In this document: positions 38,311 to 49,492 of the stretch, piece by piece
How positions within the stretch are numbered: position 1 is the stretch's first letter
Layout: each line of letters begins with the position of its first letter
NCBI GenBank assembly: GCA_963969395.1
Contig: OZ017802.1
Location: 21,607,410 to 21,671,409 of the forward strand
Length of the DNA: 64,000 bases
From: Pseudoscleropodium purum
Lineage: Eukaryota; Streptophyta; Bryopsida; Hypnales; Brachytheciaceae
Reading direction: 5' to 3'
Position numbers and translations under genes: made by a program
Notes under the pieces: generated by a model
Databases searched by the model: none
The model's input: only the letters and a program-made list of their open reading frames with translations
What the model was told of the DNA's origin: nothing

Positions 38311-38617
38311 CAGGGTTGACGAATCTCTACGTCCGCCCCAAAATAGCGTCTGTAACCCAGACGTCCGGATGTCAACGGATGTAGCATCCCTCTCGCCGTC
38401 GGAAGGCGGAAGGGCGGGGTGGATGAACAGGGTGGACACCCAGATCGTGCGGACCACATTAGTCCGCGTGTCGATCGGACGGCTGTATCGGGGCGGACGG
38501 GTATTGGGGCGGACAGGTGGACGGACGGACGGGGCGGTCCCGGCGGACGCTGCGTCCGCCGACTGCGAATGTCAGCGGACGCTGCGGACACAACGTCCGG
38601 ACGTCCTGTCAACCCTG
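38311..38617 (+). mobile_element. GC-rich hAT-like MITE, single copy 2
   Basis: 307 bp from CAGGGTTGACGAATC to GTCAACCCTG. Flanks are ACGAGCTA (38303-38310) and ACAAGCTA (38618-38625), 7 of 8 identical. It shares the ACGTCCGCCCCAAAATAG signature near the left end and the ACGTCCTGTCAACCCTG right end with copy 1, and has longer arrays of GGACGGACGG-type repeats. Confidence 0.87.
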
Positions 38618-38868
38618 ACAAGCTATGACCTTGGAAGCACTCTAGATTTTTTTTTTGTGTGTTACAAATGGAAAAAACCATTGCTCAAAACGAATGGCCT
38701 ATGGAAGAAAACCTTGAAGGATGTAGTCCTTCATTAGTTTATTCCTTTCAATTTGTTGATGAACTTCACGATGCAATGATTGTAAACTTGCGATTCAAGC
38801 TCAATCAACAAAAATTGTTGGATTTGGGAATTTGCAGAAGAGGCTTTGGAATAGACAAGGTGAATTTT

Positions 38869-39077
38869 CACTATAAGAAAACCGTGTTTTAGGTGGTAGA
38901 TTTTAGGTGACAAATTTAGGTGACATTGAATATAATAAATTGTGTTTTTATGTCAACAATAACGTCTGCTATAATGTCAAAAGGTTTTGATCAACGATAT
39001 TGTTGATATAAAAACATAGGTTGTTACATTCAATGTCATTTAAAATTTGTCACTTAAAATAGGGATTTTTTATAGTG
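38869..39077 (+). mobile_element. Palindromic CACTA-ended MITE, copy 1
   Basis: 209 bp from CACTATAAGAAAACC to TTTTTTATAGTG, flanked by TTT on both sides (3-bp duplication). The two halves are near-complementary over most of the length, for example GACATTGAATATAA against TTACATTCAATGTC. The transcript would fold into a long hairpin. CACTA ends with 3-bp duplications point to the CACTA (En/Spm) superfamily. Confidence 0.7.
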
Positions 39078-39080
39078 TTT

Positions 39081-42000
39081 CTTGTCTCTGTAATCCTAGG
39101 TGGGATTTTTATTTTGACTAGTGTGGCTGTATGTTGCATCTACTACAAAGACGTGCTACCCATCTACGAAGATTTGTAGTCTATCTCCGCTTGCAATCAT
39201 GTTTTTCATAAGCTCTAGTACAGTTTTACAAACATCTTTTATGTTTTCATAGTAATTGTTGACTAGTAGGAAATTCACATCACACACTCACACTTGAAAT
39301 GGTCACCTCAGTGTTTGTATGTGTGTTGGGAATTAGCCGTGCCAATGTTGAGAAATCATGCAAGTGCGAAGGATTATAGGTTTGGAATTTAGGGTTCGGG
39401 GTCTTAGGTTCAATGGCAGTATGGCACTCAATGTTGCCAATTGCAAAACATTTTTGTTTAGAGTATTCCATCTTTTGATTCTCTTAGACATAGGTTGCAA
39501 CAAGTATGTCAATCCTATGCACTTTTGGGTTCTCCTTCTGCTATTTCAGTAAGTTGGAATTTTTTTTCTACTGTTGTTAATTATGGAAATTGTCTTGTGG
39601 ACATGCTATTTCCACTTGGAATAGCTTGCAACAATGGATGGAATGTTGTCCATCCATTGGGAAACCCACTAGTCTTTTGTACAAAAGACCTTGCACTGCG
39701 GACGACGTCCACTGCCTCTATTTTACATCTGCCATGAGCAAATATTCCTAGCCACAAGTCTCACCCTGCATGACTGATGTAGAATACCATGAGTAAGTGC
39801 ATAGAGACCGTTGTTGCATCCATGATTTACAATTGGTGGGAAATTGGTATGGAAAATCAATTTGTAGGTGTTCAAGAAGCAAATGCACATCAAACATGTT
39901 TATTATACTAACTTGTGCTATATAAGTTTCACCTTCAAAAGTTTTGTGTTTCTTGGATTTAATTCATCAATTCTCTTACTTATCAAACTTTGGAAAAAAT
40001 CAACTTACTACAGCCAAGACAACTCTGTAGGGCACCACTGAACTACTCAAAGACTTCAATTTTTAAGTTTTCCACTATTGTCTGATTATTGGAACGAATT
40101 GATGATTTTGCTCCCTAAGCCCATTGATCATCTTTTCATGATGATATTTCACACACTAGGCATTGATTAGTTCTCCGAGTCGTCTCTTGAATTCTATTGT
40201 GTGAGAAAGTTGCAACATGACTACCATCATGTTTGTCACATTGTATTTCCGTAGTAGAACGCCAACACTAGATTGTTAATTGTATATTCATGACCCTTGC
40301 AAATTGCAAAGAACTTGTGAAGGTTGGAGACAATTTTAGCAATATCCACAGTTGTCGAAGAAGAATTAACTCTGTGTAGGTTGTCCATTGCGAGGATCCA
40401 AGAGGTACATATTTACCACATCTAGATGTAACAATAGGCAAAAAGTTAGTGTTAGAATCGTGTGAATTCTCAATAGACTTTGGTAATTTAACTCACGGTT
40501 GTCATTCTTTGTATGATATAAAGTCTTGCTCAAATGAGCGGGATTTGCTACAGAAGAAGAATCAAGCAATGGCAAAAGATTTGGCTGCCTATAAGCTATA
40601 AGTTACCTTGTACCTGCAACTTTCAACTATTCTTCCCTCTACAATTCTTTACAATGTTTGCTGAGGACATTGTATGGGCTTCGACAATAAAAAAAGGATT
40701 GTCTTGTGGATGATTGAGTTTTTATACTCCTATAAAAGTGAGTCCGTCTAGTTTAGAACATGTCATGTAAAGTTGTACTTTCTTTGTAAGCAAGTCTATC
40801 ATGGAGTTGGTGGCTCGACAACATAATCAACTTGTCATGGGTGAAAGTCATGCACTTTGGAAATCAGAGGAGTCGGTAGAGTATCGGAAGAAAATGAAGG
40901 TATTGCATTTTGGAAGATTCAATGGAGTAGGTCTAACCTATCTATGCTCAATTAAGTGCTGTGAACTTCAAGAGTTGCTTATCCTTTCACACGAAATACA
41001 ATTTGATGTGGTTCCTTTGTTTTGATCTTATTGACTAGTACAATGTAGATAACTTTTCTACTTCCCTTGGTTCAAAAATGCATGATAGAGGGTAGTATAG
41101 CTTGGCAATTTAGCACGGCCTTCAACTCACGGTTAAAAGATTAACTTGGACGAGAAATCCAAGGTTTCCGCACTCTCTAGGTGGTTCTCGCTATATATGG
41201 TCCAATTTTGGATTCAAGCATTCTTTCATTGAGCAATTCCTCTTGCTGCAGGTTCATGTTCAAGAGCTAGATAAACACCCCGAGGAAAAGGACAACACAT
41301 GTTTGCAAAGGATGAATGGAGGTTTTCTAAAACCACAAGGTGACCTCAGTGTTTTTCTTAGCTCTAAAACGCATGTATCAAGCCGGTGCAGAAGGGATCA
41401 ACAAGCCCATGGCTCCTTTATCAACTTAGTCTACAAGTGCTAGCACTTTGGCACAAGGTCGAGATATATCTCCAAGCGAGAAAAACCTTGAGGAGACCAC
41501 ATTCTTGTTGTTTGGATTTAGACAGATTGATCTCTACTGAAATGCCAAATTATGTTGCGTCAAAGTTGAGGACATCATCAATGAATGTTTCCAATGAATG
41601 TTTCCAAAAAAGTCTTGACATGGTTATATTTAATTTGTATGGGAATGTTGTAGCATTATTCGATTTTTAGGAACCACTTTGTAACTATGACATGCAATGA
41701 TGTCCTTTGATGAAGATTTTGTGCTTATTGACGAGTTCATATGCACAAAGGCATGTCCAGCAGAGGACGATGTGCTCCCTTCTACATACGTTGAATCATT
41801 TCGGTAAATACACCGCTTCGGAATTTTGTTGTTATCATATCATTTGTTTGGATGTCGTAGTCCCGCAGTTGTGGTTTTAACAAGCTCAAGTTCAATCAAA
41901 TGTGATTTATTCATAAGTTTCACAAGTTTGTGTGCCTAAAGGTTGAGGGTCCAATAGGATACTATTTAACATAGCAGCCCTTTCTTTTATTGTTCTACTT

Positions 42001-42435
42001 GTCTGTTAGGCATCCATACTTTCTTGTAGTTTGTTTTGCTCTCTTTTAAGGAGAGAGTCTTTTCATATGTTATGGCCTAGCCAGAAGTACTTTATTTTCG
42101 TGCATCGATCAAGAATGCATGTACATCAAATAGTGGTGTTAAATTTCTACAACTTAGTTTTCGACAATTTCTAGACTACACTGAGTTCTCTGTTTGGGGT
42201 GGAGGAACCGATCTCACTCATATTTTTTTCACCCATGCTTGTAGGGGAGGATGTTGGCAATGCCTATGGGCAATTTCAATCAACAAGAATTCACTCTTTG
42301 CATCGCTAAATGTGACAACGAGTGTGAGTTATGCACATACCCAACACACCTTAGGAATTTTTTGCTAGGTTCCTCTTTTAAGAGATCATGTCAATGTCGT
42401 CTTTAATTTTGGACACCGAATATGTATCTTAGCAC
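39081..42435. other. Unassigned region between MITEs
   Basis: Base composition is intermediate, about 38-40% GC, and many medium open frames appear on both strands (for example 41243-41443 and 40801-41025 plus). None matches a family I recognise. It looks like decayed coding or retroelement sequence, but I found no LTRs, primer-binding site or polymerase motifs. Confidence 0.4.
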
Positions 42436-42477
42436 CATGGACTCAGGGTTGATGGAGCTCTACGTCCGCCCCAAAAT

Positions 42478-43048
42478 CAGGGTTGACACGACGTTCGGAC
42501 GCGGATGCTGTATCCAGGGTTGACGAATTTCAACGTCTGCCCCAAAATAGCGTCCGTTTTCCGAACGCACGGACGCTAGCAGACGCAGCGTCCCGACCGC
42601 CGTTGGAAAGCGGACGGACGGGGCGGACGGCCCGACCGCCCGAGGTGGACACCCAAATCATGCGAACCAGATCAGTCCGCGCATCGATCGGACGGCCGTA
42701 ATCGGGCGGACGGACAGGCGGACGGACGGGGAACAGGCGGACGCTGCGGACGTCCTGTCAACCCTGGCTGTGTCCGCAGCGTCCGTTGACATTCGCGGTC
42801 CAGCGGACGTAGCATCTGCCTGTCCGCTCGTCCGCCCGTCCATCCACCCGATTACGGTCGTTCGATCGACGCGTGGACTGATCTGATCCGCACGATCTGG
42901 GCGTCCGCCTCGGGCCGTCCGCCCCGCCCCACCCCGCCCGTCCGCTTTCCGACGGCGATCGGGACGCTACGTCTGCTAGCGTCCGTGCGTCCGGACGTCC
43001 GGAAAACGGATGCTATTTTGGGGCGGACGTTGAAATTCGTCAACCCTG
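42478..43048 (+). mobile_element. Nested hAT-like MITE set, middle element
   Basis: Inserted in the outer element at its CCCAAAAT sequence, which is duplicated exactly (42470-42477 and 43049-43056). Ends are CAGGGTTGACACG and TTCGTCAACCCTG. The 571-bp span reduces to about 311 bp after removal of the inner insertion. Confidence 0.88.
42515..42766 (+). mobile_element. Nested hAT-like MITE set, inner element
   Basis: 252 bp from CAGGGTTGACGAATTTC to CCTGTCAACCCTG, inserted in the middle element. The flanks are GCTGTATC (42507-42514) and GCTGTGTC (42767-42774), 7 of 8 identical. It is the youngest by position in the nest. Confidence 0.85.
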
Positions 43049-43827
43049 CCCAAAATAGCGTCCGTAACTCGAACGTCTGGACGCACGGACGCCAGCGGAC
43101 GCAGCATCCTTCCCGCCGTCGGAAGGCGGACGGACGCGAGCAAATGGGCGAGGGCAGATGGGGGCAGACAGGACGGGGCGGACAGGCGGACGGACATGGG
43201 CGGGTGGGGCAGACGGTGTCCGCGAATGTCAGCAGACGCTGCGGACACAACATCCACGTCCGAACATCCCGGACGTCCGACCATCCTGTCAACCCTACAT
43301 GGACTTGGTTAGTCTTAGTTTTAGGGTTGACCCTCTTCCCTCTTCAATCGTGCATCTTTGGATATTAGGTAAATGCTCATTATTTAGAAGAAGGGTATGT
43401 GTAATTGCGAAGTTGTAGTGAAGTTAAAGACATTGTCATAATATAGATACTAATCTATGCTTGTTGTATCAGACATCAGCCCATTCCGATGCAAAAATCT
43501 TACCTTTTATTTGAATGAGCTAGTGTTGCGGTTTACCCTTCAATCATTCGCTTTTTTACATGTTGATAATACAACACCGGTATTTAGTAGATATGAGTAA
43601 ATTTTTGAACAATCGTTTGAACCTTTATTAACGTTAACAATTTCAAGTATGTAAAAGTATGGTTCACTTTTGTTGCAAGAAGGGAAGGATGCTACTAGTG
43701 CAATTGTCCACGTCATTAAGCAGCTAGCATTAACCAATGTTTTGCAAATCTAAATAAAAGAACTCATGTCCAAAAGGGGAAGGTATTTTATTTTTTAGTA
43801 TGTATTCACCTATTTAAGTGAATAAAC

Positions 43828-43979
43828 CATTGAATATAATAAATTGTATTTTTATATCATCAATAACGTCCACCATAATATCAAGAGGTTATGATGGATG
43901 TTATTGTTGACATAAAAACATGGGTTGTTACATTCAATGTCATTTAAAATCTATCATCTAAAACACAGATTTTTTATAC
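43828..43979 (+). mobile_element. Palindromic CACTA-ended MITE, partial copy
   Basis: Shares the ATTGAATATAATAAATTGT interior and the right part (TTCAATGTCATTTAAAAT, then an ACAGATTTTTTATA end) with 38869-39077. The left terminal CACTA is missing or changed. Confidence 0.55.
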
Positions 43980-44139
43980 TTCATCATTGGTGTTGATATA
44001 TTTGTAGTCATTGACCAACACAATTTGACCAAAATGACTCTAGGGCCCTAAGTCATTTTGATTCTAGTCAAATATGAACACATTGATTGTTTTGCTATCT
44101 TTTTTTCTAATCATTCTTTCTATTATTTTCTTTTAGTTA

Positions 44140-46300
44140 ATGAAGATAAATGTATCCAAATTGAACTGAAAATAATTGACTATTGATAGAAATAATTGAC
44201 AGTGACTATTGACAAAAAATAATTCTTATAATTGCTTTGCTTTGTCCATTGATATCCAATTCTTCGTCGGCTTCCAGTGTTTTTCCCACTTCTAGCACTT
44301 TGACTTCTAGTGCTTCTTCTTCCATTGGAGGTTGGCCTTGAATTGAGTCCAATTGCATATTTGCCTCTGCCTTATTTTGTTTTCCATTGCTAGGGCTTCT
44401 ATTTGCAATCTCCATGTTTTCTTGATTTCATTATTGAAAGAAGATCACAAGTAAATTGAAGTAGTGCCCACCTAGTTGTTACTTCGGCCACAAATTAGAA
44501 GACCATATTCAAAATGAGGGTGAGGTATATAGTCTCAATGGCCGGTAAGAGTTGCAAGCAAAGGTATGCAATTACTTGAAATAGGATCAAAGGGTTTAAA
44601 ATAATTTTGTTAACCTCCTTAGTATTAAATAACACTATAAGAACCCTGTGTTTTAGGTAACAAGCCCTAATTTTTAAAACAGATTTTAGGTGACATTTAA
44701 TGTAACAAACCTAGGTTTTTATATTAATACTGATGTTATATTGGACATTTTGTTGACAAAAAAACATGGGTAATGGGTTTGTTGCATTGAACATCACTTA
44801 AAATTTGTTTAAAAAATTAGGCTTATCATATATAATGCAGATTTTTTGTAGTGTAGCTTCTAATAAATTGAAACTTCATTGTAGGTTGGTGACTGTCTTT
44901 AGAAGCTGTGCCATTTTTAGATGAAAAATGGCTAGTGGATATTGTTGTCTACTATGGACAAGGTCTTTGTATAAAGAGTAGTCCATAGTAGTCATGAAAG
45001 CTTCAGCCACTACTGCTTGGCACTTCTCATGTACTAGTACCATCATGTGGAGGAATTGTCTCATAACATACCATATAGGTAGAAAAATTGTAGCAATAGA
45101 ACAAAATTACATGGAATACTTGAGAGGGGCTTGGTGGTGAGGGTCGTTTCTTCAAATCACCTCTAGAGACTTGATAGGGGAGTAGTGGTTTTCAAGGTTT
45201 GCAAAAGTGTAAAGAATCTTAAAGTCCACTTCTCGATGTGCTCTATGAAGCACCCATGGGCCTTTCCTTTGAGAGGCAAGATTTGACATAGTTGCTAATA
45301 GCTAAAAAATTGACAGAAGTTGAGCATCCGTGAAGATGTTGAAGTGGAGTGTGGTAGTCATGAGAAATGTGAAAAGTGGGTGGAAGATCACCTCTTCGGC
45401 TATATCAAATCTCTCCCAATAAATTGTAAGTGGGGTACACCTAATAGAATCCTCATCTTTCGAAGAAATCTATTTGGTGCTAAATACAAACCCTAGTGGA
45501 CAAACAACTAATACACTTGAAGTTGTTTGTGTCTAGTAATTTTCTCGCCAATGCCAATTAGCAAGCATCCTAGAAATTTGTGACAATTTCTTCAAGCAAT
45601 GACATTGTGAATGTCAAAAGTAAATGAAAAATTGGGAAGATGTGAAAACAAAGAAGCAAAAGCGATATGGTAAATATCAATACAAATTGTATCCAACAAT
45701 TTTGAGTCTTGAAATTTGTATAATATTTGAGCGTGTACAACATTTTCAAAATTCTTGAGGTAATGATAGTAATTCTATAGCACTAATCTCAAATTGCTTG
45801 ATTCGATTAAAAATAGGAAAAATATAAATCAATCGGAACACTCTCACATTGAACTGATGTGGGAGACTCATCCAAGGTGACAAAGCACGCAGTTCAGAAT
45901 AGCCAACAATGACAATTGAATGATGATGCAAGAACTTGAACAAACAATTTGAGTGATCTCACTAAATTGAAGGTCAACAACATTGGTGAAATCAAGGTCT
46001 CCTGCACAAAGCAAGGACGGAATTTGCAAGCAGAGTGAGAAAACCAAGGATGGAAAGAGCAATGAAAGGGAAAAGGACATATGACACAATGAAATGCAGA
46101 TGGTGGGTATGAAGTGTTTGGTGGGACAATGTGAAGAAGATACCATTGCTCTAACCTTACTACTATTCTACTAAAAGGAAGGGACGGTAAAGGTTCTAGC
46201 ATCAACGGACATTCTTATAAAATTAAGATTTAGTGATTAAATCTTAAATATTATAATCTGAGTTTTTTGAAGAAAAAAAGAAATGTTTAAGAATTAATGG
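44140..46300 (-). repeat. 2-kb gene-like repeat, copy B
   Basis: Inverted partner of copy A at 18590-20660. Open segments include 46205-45894, 45943-45746 (ends ELLSLPQEF), 45064-44876 (EAFMTTMDY motif) and 44415-44206 with the acidic LEVKVLEVGKTLE tail. The two copies keep matching reading frames in these segments while the linking DNA diverges. A CACTA-ended MITE (44633-44853) is present only in this copy. No family identified. Confidence 0.6.
44633..44853 (+). mobile_element. Palindromic CACTA-ended MITE inserted in copy B
   Basis: 221 bp from CACTATAAGAACCC to TTTTTTGTAGTG, flanked by TAA and TAG. Interior is similar to 38869-39077 and again partly self-complementary. It interrupts the 2-kb repeat copy B and is absent at the matching place in copy A, so it arrived after the duplication. 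Confidence 0.65.
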
Positions 46301-46399
46301 TCTAGTTGGGATATTTTCATCTCTATTTAATTCCTAAAAGATGAACTTGTATACATATCCAAAACTACTTCAAAATATTTGTCCCCAAAATAAGGTTAA

Positions 46400-47150
46400 A
46401 ATCTTTAGTAACATTGACTTTGTTAATAAATTCAACTATAGGATCTTTTTGTTGAAATTTTACAATGAGTGTGCCTAAATTTTAAAATTAGGGCTTTTCT
46501 AGTTCTTCCATAATCTAAATTTTTTTTTAAATATTTTTAGAGAAAAACGTATATGTCTTATAATTTGTGTTCTATAGTCAATATGTTGGAAAATGGGTTG
46601 AAAGCAGATTTTAAATATTTTAACCAAAAAGACTTTAATATTCATTTAAAAAAAAATTGTAAAGTAAAATTTGTTATTAAATGAAAGATTAAAATAATAT
46701 GCTAATAACTTTTGGAAAAAATTTAGAATTGTTAATGGAGATGTTCTAATAAACAACTATTATCTTTTGTATTCATTTTTATTTTAAAAATTTAATAATT
46801 TATGAATAAAAACAACTTTGTATGATTTTTCTACCTTTATTGCCTACAAAATAAAACTCTTCATAATATTTACCTCATTAATTAGAATGGAATGGTTTAA
46901 TTTTGGGGGGTAGATATTGATCTATACAATTCTAAGAATCTAATTTTTATAGTTTTAGAAAACATTTTTTGGTGCCCAATTTTACATTGAGATTGAAAAA
47001 AATGTTCTAAATTTTGTAATATTTATTGTGTGACATAAAACAAAGCTTTACATGTTGATTATGATGAGTAGCATCCATTCTAAAAAGTTTATGCAAAAAT
47101 TTCAAATTATAAAGTCAACAGACCCTACTTGCTCAAGTCCTTAACATGAT
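46400..47150 (+). repeat. Diverged fragment of the ~940-bp AT-rich element
   Basis: Landmarks of the element are recognisable in order: 'caactataggatctt', then 'aaaactcttcataa', then 'attagaatggaatg'. The ends are not preserved and overall identity looks low. Confidence 0.4.
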
Positions 47151-47500
47151 AAGGATTAAGGTTGTATAACAAAGGTGAAATGGTCTAATTTTAGAATTTG
47201 GTAAAGTTTTACAAAGGTGAAACAATCTAATTTTAGAATTAGTATAAAATCCTAACCATGCTTAAGTTAAAACTCTAGATAGAAGGGGGCGCTTTGGATG
47301 CAAGCCACCACAATGCACCCCTTATACTTAGTATCGTAACCTATAGAACATCTAAAGTTTTACTTATAAAAGAAAATTCTAAGCATGTCCAATGAGAAAC
47401 CCTAGATATAAACGGATGCTTTGGATGCAAGTCATCACAATGTACATACCTTATTTTCTAGAGGATGGAAAGAAACAATAGAAAATATAAATTAAAGAAT

Positions 47501-47511
47501 ACATACATACA

Positions 47512-47566
<55 letters not shown>
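47501..47566 (+). repeat. Compound microsatellite (ACAT)10 (AT)n
   Basis: Ten ACAT units at 47501-47540 pass directly into (AT)13 at 47541-47566. Likely length-polymorphic. Confidence 0.95.
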
Positions 47567-47571
<5 letters not shown>

Positions 47572-48099
47572 AATTATAAGAGAACACTTAAATATAGTTT
47601 TATATAAATAAAAATATTTAAAAAATTATATTATTAGAATTCTATGAATCTTATTATAACTAGAAAAAAATGTACACTATGAATTTATGTATACAAAATA
47701 AAAGACAATCCCTTTTTTTATACTAGAGTTTATATTGGGTGTAGGATCTATTATTATTTTTAGACAATTATTTATCTTAAAAATAATGCAATTATATTTT
47801 AAAGTACACATTGTCTAAAACAAAAGTTTATGATAAATTAATGAGTAAAATTTGCATTTTTTCTATCATTTATAGGTTTCATTTGAACAATTTAATGTGA
47901 AGTATGTGTTTGAGAATTGTATAGTTCCTTATTATATGCTAGACATTTATGTTTTGATGAAGAAAAAATCACCACCATTTGTATTGCAAATGCATATTTT
48001 AAAATATACAAGTAGGATTTGGAGTTTCATTAGTTTTTTTCAAATTTAAACAAATTTAGTAGTCAAAAATAGAATCATATAGAATTTTATCTTTCCTAT

Positions 48100-49300
48100 A
48101 ATCTTTCTAACTGAAATGAAAGCGCATTGGGAGCACAGAAGAGCACACAAGAGCACAGAAGAGCAATCAGTTCCCTTGACAGAAGAGTTACCCATGACGG
48201 GCAAGGCCATCTGACAATTTGGTGCTCACATTGTTCGATGTGGAAAGGCTCCTGTGCTGGTAGTGGTCCAGTGACGATGCAGAGGTGGAAGTGGAGAGCG
48301 GGATCACTAGTGCCGCCCCGTACGTGGAGTGTGTCCAACGCGGCATGGATAGTTTCTCGGCTTGAATTACTCTTCTCGTTGATTGTGAAGCACAGCTTCG
48401 CGATGATTCTACGATTTGCATCAACGTCGTTACTAGTATCAAGAGCTTATTCATTTGATCCATGAACACTCTAAATCCTAGAAATCGACACTCCTCTTTC
48501 TTTCACAACCCCTTCGTGCTTGAAGAGGTCTGAATTTTCTCATTGATTTCTCAATGAGCTTTGGTAAACGCCAAACACGGCGTGCCGAGGACCTCAAACA
48601 ACGAAGTAATGGTTCTTGAAGTGACAATCAGTCGAGCAATCAGTTCTGCAAAGGTGATGGCGTCCATCCTGCTACTAAAGGATTATGCCGCTACAATGGT
48701 CAATCGCACCCCCATGGATCTCGCCGCAAAGTTCAAAGGTTTTTTCGACTTTTACCTCCCTGACGGACGGATAGGTCGTCCCACACAGGATGATCTGATG
48801 TCGCAACGTCGTCACGAAGAGTTTGATCCGCGCTTGTCCACGTCCATCTCACTGAAACTATAACCGAGGAGGCCATGTCCGGATGAAATATGCTCTGCTG
48901 ATCGCATCATCTCACAAACCTTTGCCAGTCCTCTGCCACCATCGATCAAACGACGGGCTGCCCAACTTGTGGCACACACTAATCGTGCATTCGGCAACTA
49001 CAAACCTAAAAGATTAGGCATGACACTCATGAATGGTTCCGATGTACGCTCAAACAAAAACGGTGCAAGACCCAAGCAAGTGCACCAAAGCATAAATGTA
49101 TCGTTCGAGGCAATCACTAGCATCAAACCCAGCGTAGTCACGTGACAAGGTCCAACATCGATCGAACTTCAGAACCCCATCAAATCCTTGCTGGCAAGCC
49201 TCATCCACTGAAACAAGTGAACACAACCACTGGCAGAAAATGTATTAAGTGCTTTTGTAACATAACAGTTGTCAGTGACACCGCGTGCTTAGTTCCAATA
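48100..49300. other. GC-richer island of unknown content
   Basis: About 45-50% GC between AT-rich flanks. It opens with a 10-bp tandem repeat (GAGCACAGAA type, about 48131-48165). Overlapping open frames on both strands (plus 48127-48465 and 48561-48863; minus 48188-48469 and 48812-48997) show no domain I know. It may be a decayed gene, a transposon remnant or a non-coding RNA gene downstream of ACX3. Confidence 0.4.
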
Positions 49301-49492
49301 ATGTAGCAATAAATTAATTTCGCAAAGCTTCGAGTATATACGAGCTCCTCAAATCGTGAAATCACTTCTCCGACCTAGTACTGACAACTAAAAGTAAGTA
49401 ATGCACTTGCTGAACTAATGTGAATCTATACAGCTTCAAATACAGCGTCTGAAAGGAAGGCAGCCCTTTGTGAGCTTCATGACCGATCAAAA

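Larger units (their letters stand above)
42444..43297 (+). mobile_element. Nested hAT-like MITE set, outer element
   Basis: The outer element starts CAGGGTTGATGG at 42444 and ends GTCAACCCTA at 43297. It is flanked by identical 8-bp duplications CATGGACT (42436-42443 and 43298-43305). Its total of 854 bp shrinks to about 275 bp once the middle insertion and its duplication are removed, matching the single copies. The terminal G has changed to A. Confidence 0.88.

Noticed and set aside
38288..38737. Long open frames on both strands within the GC-rich MITEs
   Set aside because: They arise from CGGACG-type repeats that lack stops in several frames; the translations are low-complexity and run across element borders.
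39081..42435. Possible LTR retrotransposon
   Set aside because: No pair of long direct repeats, no primer-binding site and no protease, reverse transcriptase or integrase motifs could be seen.
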